Shown here: in pieces, positions 1 through 5,359 of the stretch
How positions within the stretch are numbered: position 1 is the first letter of the stretch
Layout of the letters: the number at the start of each line of letters is the position of its first letter
Assembly: GCA_937926025.1 (NCBI GenBank)
Contig: CALANQ010000322.1
Location: 1-10,373 of the forward strand
DNA length: 10,373 nucleotides
Reading direction: 5' to 3'
Origin: an uncultured Acidimicrobiales bacterium
GTDB taxonomy: Bacteria; Actinomycetota; Acidimicrobiia; Acidimicrobiales; Iamiaceae
Notes under the pieces: model-generated
The model's input: the letters and a program-made list of their open reading frames with translations, nothing else
Told to the model about the DNA's origin: nothing
The model's database searches: none
Made by a program: the position numbers and the translations under genes

Positions 1-1
1 C

Positions 2-877
2 CTCGAGGCGGTCGGCGATCAGGTCGTCGGCGTCGATCGCCTGCCCGATCCGTCGGGTGCCAACGACGGCGTCGACATCACCGATGCCGAAGCCATCCGC
101 AAGCTCATCGCCGACCTCGAGCCCCGGGCGATCTACCACCTGGCCGGCTGGGCCGACGTCGGCGGCTCGTGGAAGGCCCCGGTCGAAGCGTTCCGGGCCA
201 ACGCCGAAGGCACCCTGAACGTGCTGAGCGCAGCGGCCGAGTGCGGGGTCGAGCGGGTGCTGGCCGTGTCCAGCGCCGACGTGTACGGCAAGGTCGACCC
301 GTCGGAGCTGCCGCTCACCGAGGACTCCCCGCTCCGGCCCGCCAGCCCGTACGCCGCGTCGAAGGTGGCCGCGGACTACCTCGGCCTCCAGGCGTGGCTC
401 GGCAACGGCCTGCCCGTGCTCCGGGTCCGGGCCTTCAACCACCTGGGTCCCGGCCAGACCGACAAGTTCGTGGCCCCCGCCATCGCCTCGCGCATCGCCC
501 GGGCGGAGCGGGCCGGCAGCCCCGACGTCCTGCCCATCGGCGACCTGTCCGCCCGCCGGGACTTCACCGACGTCCGCGACGTGGTGCGCGCCTACCGCCT
601 GCTCATGGAGCACGGCGAGCCCGGCGAGGTCTACAACGTGTGCTCCGGCGTCGACCTGGCTGTCCAGGACCTCGCCGACCAGCTCCTGGCCCAGGCCCGG
701 ATCCCGCTCCGGTTCGAGACCGACCCGGCCCTGCTCCGGCCGGTCGAGGTCCCCGTCCTGCGCGGCAGCTACGACCGGCTGCACCAGGCCACCGGCTGGA
801 AGCCCGAGATCCCCATCAGCCAGACGCTGACCGACCTCCTCGAGGACTGGCGCACCCGCGTCGCCGCCGACGCCTGA
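2..877 (+). CDS. rmd: GDP-6-deoxy-D-mannose reductase (extended SDR), 5' end cut by window edge
   Basis: This is an NAD(P)-dependent extended short-chain dehydrogenase/reductase. The reading frame is open from base 2 (291 residues visible), and only the N-terminal Rossmann glycine motif (roughly 20-25 residues) is missing. Visible landmarks are YHLAG (a nucleotide-binding strand), SSADVYG near visible residue 90, and the catalytic YxxxK as YAASK at visible residues 117-121. RAFNHLGPGQ, RRDFTDVRDVVRAY, YNVCSG and the C-terminal GWKPEIPISQTLTDLL follow. The FNHxGPGQ...FV and RRDFTDVRDVV blocks are typical of GDP-4-dehydro-6-deoxy-D-mannose reductase, which makes GDP-D-rhamnose from the product of Gmd in the cytoplasm for surface polysaccharides. 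A related sugar-nucleotide epimerase or GDP-mannose 4,6-dehydratase is possible, since such SDRs look alike. The family is certain; the exact substrate is inferred. Gmd or glycosyltransferase genes would be expected upstream, outside the window. Confidence 0.85.
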   Translation, partial: LEAVGDQVVGVDRLPDPSGANDGVDITDAEAIRKLIADLEPRAIYHLAGWADVGGSWKAPVEAFRANAEGTLNVLSAAAECGVERVLAVSSADVYGKVDPSELPLTEDSPLRPASPYAASKVAADYLGLQAWLGNGLPVLRVRAFNHLGPGQTDKFVAPAIASRIARAERAGSPDVLPIGDLSARRDFTDVRDVVRAYRLLMEHGEPGEVYNVCSGVDLAVQDLADQLLAQARIPLRFETDPALLRPVEVPVLRGSYDRLHQATGWKPEIPISQTLTDLLEDWRTRVAADA

Positions 878-895
878 TCCGCCCCGGCACCCACC

Positions 896-959
896 ACCCC
901 GAGCGAACTTCGTAGCCCAGCACGACCTTCCGGTCGCTCCTCCCTACGAAGTTCGGGGT
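896..959. terminator. Nested hairpin downstream of rmd, probable terminator
   Basis: GAACTTCGTAG (905-915) pairs perfectly with CTACGAAGTTC (944-954). The stem is extended outward by ACCCC (896-900) with GGGGT (955-959) after a 4-base bulge (901-904). Inside the large loop is a second hairpin, CGACC-TTCC-GGTCG (923-936). There is no T-run, as is common for actinobacterial terminators. It lies 19 bases after the rmd stop and before the next promoter. A small dispersed palindromic repeat is the alternative. Confidence 0.6.
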
Positions 960-992
960 TGGGGCGGGTGACGACGGGGTGGGGTTCGTTGG

Positions 993-998
993 TAGGTT
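993..998 (+). promoter_or_regulatory. -10 element TAGGTT for a leaderless transcript
   Basis: TAGGTT fits the TANNNT actinobacterial -10 pattern and ends 7 bases before the ATG at 1006. Transcription would then start at or next to the A of the ATG. No Shine-Dalgarno sequence precedes this start, which supports a leaderless mRNA. This spacing argues for the ATG at 1006 rather than the in-frame GTG at 979. Confidence 0.45.
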
Positions 999-1005
999 CG
1001 GCGCC

Positions 1006-1329
1006 ATGGCCATCCCCACCGCTCCTGTCGTCGCCGCCTCGCTGATCGGCGGCTACGCCACCGCCCGCTACAGCAAGAACCGCAAGCTCGGGGCGGCCGT
1101 CCTCGGGGTCGGTGGCGTCTACGCCAAGACGGAGTGGATGAAGACCAGCGGCCCGGTCACCACGGCGGTCCTGTCGGGCGTGTTCTACGGCGGCTTCGGC
1201 CTGTCGCATCCGCTGGCCAAGAAGATCGGCGCCTGGCCCAGCGTCTTCACCGTGGCCGGCGTCGCCGGCGCCGCCGCCTGGGTCCTCAACGACCGCAAGG
1301 CCCTCGCCGGCGAGTCCGTCCCCGCCTGA
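1006..1329 (+). CDS. Small multi-pass membrane protein, unknown function (107 aa)
   Basis: I do not recognise this family. The 107-residue protein is rich in Gly, Ala and Val and has about four short hydrophobic stretches (near residues 6-20, 28-41, 51-68 and 77-94). They are separated by basic loops (RYSKNRK at 21-27, AKK at 71-73, NDRK at 95-98), so a small integral membrane protein is likely. I chose the ATG at 1006 because it sits 7 bases after a -10-like TAGGTT. An in-frame GTG at 979 would add nine residues that overlap the promoter. It is probably transcribed alone: a hairpin separates it from rmd, and it converges on phoD with only 53 bases between the two stop codons. Codon use matches its neighbours. 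It is clearly coding; the function is open. Confidence 0.75.
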   Translation: MAIPTAPVVAASLIGGYATARYSKNRKLGAAVLGVGGVYAKTEWMKTSGPVTTAVLSGVFYGGFGLSHPLAKKIGAWPSVFTVAGVAGAAAWVLNDRKALAGESVPA

Positions 1330-1387
1330 CCTCGCGATCTCGGGTCACCTGAGCCGCTCCCCGCGGCGAGCGTGACCCGAGGTCAGG
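1325..1387. terminator. Bidirectional terminator hairpin shared by convergent genes
   Basis: The right arm GTGACCCGAGGTCAGG (1372-1387) is complementary to CCTGAC (1325-1330) plus CTCGGGTCAC (1339-1348). This gives a 16-bp stem with one 8-base bulge (1331-1338). The loop holds a second hairpin, GCCGC-TCCCC-GCGGC (1353-1367). The stem contains both stop codons: TGA of the small membrane protein (1327-1329) and the complement of the phoD TGA (1383-1385), which pair with each other. Confidence 0.65.
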
Positions 1388-3008
1388 TCTGCTGGGCGAT
1401 GGGGTCGCCGGCGGCGACGGTCCAGACCGCCGCCGTGCTGATGGCGGTGTCGGGGTCGGCGACGTCGTCGACGACCCGGAAGGTGGCGGTGAGCTCGTCG
1501 GGGGTGACGGCCACCACCAGGTAGCCGTACTCGTTGATCTGCTGGCGCAGCTGCGGGGTGCGGCCGGTCACGTCGGCGTCGAACAGGGCCGACGAGATCG
1601 GGGGCGCCATGAACTCGGGCGCCACCACCGGGGTGTCCTGGTCGAAGGGCACCTCGTGGACGTCGAGCACCATGCCGGCGTGGTAGTCGCCGGTGAGCAC
1701 CACCGGGTTGTCGACGTCGGCCAGCTGGGCGATGAGCCGCTTGCGGGCGTCGGGGAAGCCGTCCCAGGTGTCGAGGTAGAAGGCGGACTCGTCCTGACCG
1801 GCGTCGATGCCGGCCAGCACCACCGGGTTGCCGAGCAGGTTCCAGCGGGTGGCGCTGCCGCCGAGGGCGTCGGCCAGCCACGCCTCCTGGTCCGCACCGA
1901 GCCGGGTGCGATCCTCGCCATCGACGTCGTCGCAGTTCCCGTAGTCCAGGCCTGCGGTCGAGGTGTCCCGGCACGGCGGTTCGGCCGAGTCCTGGCGCTC
2001 GTCGAGCAGGTACAGGGTGGCGAGGTCGCCCATCGTGAAGTCCCGGTAGACGGCGAGATCGGGGCCGTCGGGCGGGTCGAGGCGGGCGGGCATGTTCTCC
2101 CACCAGGCCTGGTACGCGGCCGCCTTGCGCTCCTCGACCTGCTCGGGGGTGGCGTCGCCGGGGACGGTGTCGCCCATGTAGTTGTTGGCCACCTCGTGGT
2201 CGTCCCAGGTGGCGACGAACGGGAAGCGGGCGTGGGCGGCCTGCAGGTCCGGGTCGAGCTTGTAGGAGGCGTAGCGGAGCCGGTAGTCCCCGACGGTGGT
2301 CAGCATCCGGTTCGGGAGCGAGTGGCGGCCGGCGCCCTCGCCGCCCGGATACTCGTAGATGTAGTCGCCGAGGTGGACGACGAGATCGACATCCTCGTCC
2401 ACCAGGTTGCGGTACGCGCCGTAGGCCCCGCCCTCGTACATCTGGCAGTTGACCACGGCGAGGCCGAAGGCGTCGGGGGATCCGTCGGGCAGCGTGGCGG
2501 TCCGGCCGACGGTGCTGGTCTGGTCTCCGTAGCGGAACCGGTACCAGTAGTCGGTGCCCGCTTCCAGGCCCTGGGCATCGACGTGGACGGAGTGGCCGTG
2601 CGCCGCCTTGGCCGAGATGAGCTCCGAGGCCAGCACCCGGGAGAAGTCCGCGTCGGCGGCCAGGTCCCACGCGATGGCGATGTCGTCGTCGCCGAGGCCG
2701 CCGGCGCCGTCGTCCGCGGTGGGGTCGGAGGCGAGGCGGGTCCAGAGGATGACCGAGGTGGTGGTGGGGTCCCCCGAGGCCACGCCGAGCGTGAACACGT
2801 CGCCGTCCGCGCCGGCGGCGGGGGCGTCGACGGGGTCCACGGCCTTGCGGGGAGCCGTGGGGGAGCCGGAGCGGCCGGGGCCGTCGTCCGAGGGCGATCC
2901 GCAGCCGACCAGCACCACCGTGGTAGCGGCCGCCGCCCCGATCAGGAACCGGCGCCGCCCGACCTCGGGCAGCACCCACCGTTCACGTCCCCGTTCCCCC
3001 TGGTTCAT
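1383..3008 (-). CDS. phoD: PhoD-family phosphodiesterase/alkaline phosphatase D, Tat-exported lipoprotein
   Basis: The 541-residue protein belongs to the PhoD metallophosphoesterase family, which releases phosphate from phosphodiesters and monoesters outside the cytoplasm using Fe3+ and Ca2+. The N-terminus has a twin-arginine motif (GRRRFLIG at 17-24), a hydrophobic stretch and a lipobox, LVGC (33-36). It is therefore probably exported folded by Tat and lipid-anchored at C36. A PhoD N-terminal domain (about 70-175) is followed by the phosphatase domain. Metal-site residues, by analogy to Bacillus PhoD, are C188 in NCQMYEGG, D215 and Y218 in LGDYIYEY, WDDHEVANNY (268-277), and D441/H443 in LTGDYHAG. 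The ATG at 3008 puts the signal in the right place; a longer GTG start at 3053 would add 15 residues before it. A -10-like CAGACT lies 6 bases upstream. It could serve phosphate scavenging, but no Pho box was identified. Confidence 0.92.
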   Translation of the reverse strand: MNQGERGRERWVLPEVGRRRFLIGAAAATTVVLVGCGSPSDDGPGRSGSPTAPRKAVDPVDAPAAGADGDVFTLGVASGDPTTTSVILWTRLASDPTADDGAGGLGDDDIAIAWDLAADADFSRVLASELISAKAAHGHSVHVDAQGLEAGTDYWYRFRYGDQTSTVGRTATLPDGSPDAFGLAVVNCQMYEGGAYGAYRNLVDEDVDLVVHLGDYIYEYPGGEGAGRHSLPNRMLTTVGDYRLRYASYKLDPDLQAAHARFPFVATWDDHEVANNYMGDTVPGDATPEQVEERKAAAYQAWWENMPARLDPPDGPDLAVYRDFTMGDLATLYLLDERQDSAEPPCRDTSTAGLDYGNCDDVDGEDRTRLGADQEAWLADALGGSATRWNLLGNPVVLAGIDAGQDESAFYLDTWDGFPDARKRLIAQLADVDNPVVLTGDYHAGMVLDVHEVPFDQDTPVVAPEFMAPPISSALFDADVTGRTPQLRQQINEYGYLVVAVTPDELTATFRVVDDVADPDTAISTAAVWTVAAGDPIAQQT

Positions 3009-3014
3009 GTCGGA

Positions 3015-3020
3015 AGTCTG
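3015..3020 (-). promoter_or_regulatory. Candidate -10 element (CAGACT) of phoD
   Basis: On the minus strand CAGACT is followed by six bases and then the phoD ATG, the same spacing as at other candidate leaderless starts in this window. There is no good Shine-Dalgarno and no clear -35, so the call is tentative. Confidence 0.3.
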
Positions 3021-3078
3021 GCACGCGGACGTCCGTCCGACCGCCCCGGACACACGTCACAGCCCCTGCCCTCGCCTC

Positions 3079-3098
3079 CCTACCTACCGGTAGGTAGG
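3079..3098. promoter_or_regulatory. Perfect 20-bp palindrome, probable TetR-family operator
   Basis: CCTACCTACC-GGTAGGTAGG is an exact inverted repeat with no spacer. Its length, symmetry and ACCGGT core are typical of operators bound by dimeric TetR/AcrR-type repressors. Its right end overlaps the -10 element TAGGCT of the desaturase gene, so a bound repressor would block transcription. It lies in the 100-base region between divergent phoD and the desaturase gene and might affect both. TetR-type regulators such as DesT are known to control fatty acid desaturase genes in other bacteria. No regulator gene is present in this window. Confidence 0.7.
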
Positions 3099-3100
3099 CT
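3095..3100 (+). promoter_or_regulatory. -10 element TAGGCT of the desaturase gene
   Basis: TAGGCT matches TANNNT and lies 8 bases before the ATG at 3109, consistent with a leaderless or near-leaderless transcript. Its first four bases are the last four of the 20-bp palindrome, so operator and promoter overlap. Confidence 0.45.
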
Positions 3101-3108
3101 ACGTGGAC

Positions 3109-4053
3109 ATGGACCAGATCGCCCTCCTGAACGAGCTCGAACCGGTCGCCGAGGGCCTGCTGAACAAGCACCTCGCCTCGTCCAAGGAGTGGTTCCCCCA
3201 CGAGCTGGTGCCGTGGAGCCGCGGTCGGGACTTCGAGCCCGGCGAGGTCTGGACCGAGGACGAGGCCCCGATGGACCCCGCCGTGCGCTCCAGCCTGTTC
3301 GTGAACCTCCTCACCGAGGACAACCTCCCCTACTACTTCCGCACCATCGAGACGCTCTTCGGCGCCGACAGCGCGTGGGGCACCTGGGTCCGGCGCTGGA
3401 CCGCGGAGGAGGGCCGTCACTCGATCGTGATGCGGGACTACCTCACCGTGACCCGCATGCTCGACCCGGTGGCGCTGGAGCGGGCCCGCATGCACCAGGT
3501 CGAGGGCGGCCAGGTGCCCGTGGTCGACTTCGTGACCGACGGCATCGTCTACGTGACGCTGCAGGAGCTGGCCACCCGCATCGCCCACCACAACACCGGG
3601 AAGCTCCTCACGGACAAGGCCGGGTACGAGGTCATGAAGCGGGTGGCGGCCGATGAGAACCGCCACCACCTGTTCTACCGGGACCTCGGCACCGCGGCGC
3701 TGGAGATCGACCCGTCCGGCATGGTCATCGCCATGGAGCGCCAGGTGCGGGAGTTCGAGATGCCCGGCACCGGCATCCCCGACTTCGAGTCCCACGCCCA
3801 CGCCATCGCCCGCGCCGGCATCTACGACTTCACCGTCCACCACGACTCGGTCCTGGTGCCCGTGATCCTGCGCCACTGGGACGTCGAGCACCTCGAGGGA
3901 CTCACCCCCGAGGCCGAGGATGCCCGCAAGGCCCTCCTCAAGCGCATGGAGCGCATCGCCCGGGTCGGCCGCCGCTTCACGTCCAAGCGCGACGCGGTCG
4001 CCGCCGACCAGCCCGACGCCGACCAGCCCGACGCCGAGCTCATCAGCGCCTGA
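3109..4053 (+). CDS. Acyl-ACP desaturase (DesA1/DesA2-like, soluble di-iron)
   Basis: The 314-residue protein belongs to the soluble acyl-ACP desaturase family (FA_desaturase_2), close in pattern to mycobacterial DesA1/DesA2. These introduce a double bond into an acyl chain on acyl carrier protein, using O2 and ferredoxin-type electrons in the cytoplasm. The six di-iron ligands can be assigned: E70 (LLTEDNLPYY), E101 and H104 (EEGRH), E153 (LQELATR), E183 and H186 (DENRH). The spacing matches the plant stearoyl-ACP enzyme (E101 to E153 is 52 residues). The block AWGTWVRRWTAEEGRH is characteristic of the family. The ATG at 3109 fits the -10 spacing; a GTG at 3103 would add two residues. The gene has its own promoter under the 3079-3098 palindrome, suggesting control by a lipid-responsive repressor. 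The C-terminus has a short tandem repeat and a loose acidic tail. The substrate cannot be read from the sequence. Confidence 0.93.
   Translation: MDQIALLNELEPVAEGLLNKHLASSKEWFPHELVPWSRGRDFEPGEVWTEDEAPMDPAVRSSLFVNLLTEDNLPYYFRTIETLFGADSAWGTWVRRWTAEEGRHSIVMRDYLTVTRMLDPVALERARMHQVEGGQVPVVDFVTDGIVYVTLQELATRIAHHNTGKLLTDKAGYEVMKRVAADENRHHLFYRDLGTAALEIDPSGMVIAMERQVREFEMPGTGIPDFESHAHAIARAGIYDFTVHHDSVLVPVILRHWDVEHLEGLTPEAEDARKALLKRMERIARVGRRFTSKRDAVAADQPDADQPDAELISA
4003..4032 (+). repeat. 15-bp tandem duplication in the desaturase 3' end
   Basis: GCCGACCAGCCCGAC occurs twice in a row (4003-4017, 4018-4032) and encodes ADQPD-ADQPD. It lies in the disordered C-terminal tail after the catalytic domain, keeps frame, and looks like a small slippage duplication. 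Confidence 0.8.
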
Positions 4054-4078
4054 GCGGTCCCGGGTCCGGCCTCAGCGC
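4046..4078. terminator. Hairpin spanning both stop codons of a convergent gene pair
   Basis: GCGC (4046-4049) plus TGAG (4051-4054) pairs with CTCAGCGC (4071-4078), leaving C4050 bulged. An inner CGG/CCG stem (4055-4057 with 4066-4068) is possible. The TGA of the desaturase (4051-4053) pairs with the complement of the TGA of the opposing membrane protein gene (4072-4074). It is shorter than the 1325-1387 hairpin but built the same way, and is a plausible bidirectional terminator. Confidence 0.45.
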
Positions 4079-5280
4079 CCGGCGCGCCGGCAGACGGCGA
4101 GGTACACGTTGCGGACCGCCAGGGACTGGCGCACGTCGGCCACGATCTCGGTGAAGAACTCCTCGCGGTACGTGCTGTCGGTGATGACGTACACCGTGAA
4201 GTAGAAGCCCGAGAGGGCGCCGATGAACCCGGCGACGTGGATGAGCGCCCGGGGCAGCTCGATGTCGCGGCCGAAGAAGTGCCAGGTGGCCAGCGTGTCG
4301 CTGCCGATGTCGCCCAGCCACGCCTGGATCACCTCGGGCCGGATGGCGAACAGGCCGAACACGAAGAAGAACAGCGAGATCGCCACCGACACCAGCAGCA
4401 CCTGCACGGCCTGGCTGAAGAACAAGACGAGCAGCACGTTGCCCTGCTGGCGCTTGCCGAGCGGGACCGGCTCCACCGCACCCTCGGGCTCGAGCTCCTC
4501 GGCCGGTGCCGCCATCGGGGTGCCGGCGCAGGCCTCGACGAGGGCCGGTCCGGTGAGCTGGTCGCGCAGCTTGCCCAGCTCGCCCGGGAGGCGCAGCACC
4601 AGGAAGAGGGTGCCGGCCAGGACGAAGAACCAGACGGTCATCCAGAAGAGCAGGCCGTCGAGCGAGGCGGCCACCTGCCAGACCTCGGTGTTGATGAACA
4701 GGGCCACGGTGAACAGCAGCAGGAGGGGCAGCGCCCGGCCGAACAGGCCGGCGACGGCGCCGAGCTGCTTGGTGGTCTGGACGACGGCCCACCGGGTCAT
4801 GGGGACCAGCCCGTAGCTGAGCGTCAGGTAGATCAGGCCGACGAGGACCAGGTTCACGATGGCCGTGACGATGGCGGAGATCACCTGGCCGCCGATGAGC
4901 GGTAGCACGGCGGGGATCAGCACGAACGCGGCGAGCTCGACGGGGCCGACCGTGTCGGGGAGCTGCGACCAGCGCCGGCCCCGCATCCGGTTGACGGCGG
5001 CCCACAGGCCCACGGCCACCGCCACGCCGGCCACCAGCGCGGCCAGGTTCGCCCACCACACCCAGGCGAAGTTGGCCGCGCCGAGCAGCTCCACCAGGAA
5101 CACGAGGGTCAGGACGGGCAGCGCCCGCGTGAACACGTCCTCGCGTGCCCGGTAGTGCTCGATGAAGTGCGGGATGCCGCGCTCGAGGAACCAGTGCTCC
5201 GTGACCGCGATCAGCTCGCGGTCACCGTCACGATCGCCGTCGCGGTCACCGGTGGGATCGGCTGCATCGGGCAGGGGCAC
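4072..5280 (-). CDS. Multi-pass membrane protein of unknown function, next to the copper monooxygenase
   Basis: I do not recognise this family. The protein has 402 residues from a GTG at 5280. A short acidic N-terminus contains a GDRDGDRDGDR repeat (11-21). About eight hydrophobic segments follow (near 52-70, 72-95, 115-132, 134-156, 183-198, 207-230, 281-312 and 345-366). A hydrophilic loop rich in Glu and Pro (about 231-279) separates the last two, and the C-terminal tail is cytoplasmic-looking. TWHFFGRDIELPRALIHVAGF and the FTVYVITDSTYREEFF block look conserved-like, with scattered His, but no known cofactor motif is evident. An in-frame GTG at 5313 would add 11 residues. I prefer 5280 because a -10-like GAGACT lies 6 bases upstream and neither start has a Shine-Dalgarno. 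It lies 79 bases (46 with the longer start) after the YceI/cytochrome/copper gene on the same strand, so co-transcription and a functional link are possible but unproven. Confidence 0.8.
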   Translation of the reverse strand: MPLPDAADPTGDRDGDRDGDRELIAVTEHWFLERGIPHFIEHYRAREDVFTRALPVLTLVFLVELLGAANFAWVWWANLAALVAGVAVAVGLWAAVNRMRGRRWSQLPDTVGPVELAAFVLIPAVLPLIGGQVISAIVTAIVNLVLVGLIYLTLSYGLVPMTRWAVVQTTKQLGAVAGLFGRALPLLLLFTVALFINTEVWQVAASLDGLLFWMTVWFFVLAGTLFLVLRLPGELGKLRDQLTGPALVEACAGTPMAAPAEELEPEGAVEPVPLGKRQQGNVLLVLFFSQAVQVLLVSVAISLFFFVFGLFAIRPEVIQAWLGDIGSDTLATWHFFGRDIELPRALIHVAGFIGALSGFYFTVYVITDSTYREEFFTEIVADVRQSLAVRNVYLAVCRRAGR

Positions 5281-5359
5281 CCGTGCAGTCTCGCGGCGGA
5301 CCGACCGGCCCACGGGGACCGGCCGGCCGTCGTTGCCGGGTCGCCGCGTACCGCGTCGT

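Noticed and set aside
1656..3656. Very long open frame on the plus strand across phoD and into the desaturase gene
   Set aside because: It is antisense to phoD and then out of frame with the desaturase, both of which have clear domains and catalytic motifs. The translation is low complexity (Val/Gly/Arg-rich), as expected for a GC-rich shadow frame.
5219..5250. Repeated GDRDGDRDGDR coding stretch as a calcium-binding or regulatory repeat
   Set aside because: It is a short imperfect codon repeat in a variable N-terminal tail. The spacing does not match a calcium-binding RTX or EF-hand motif.
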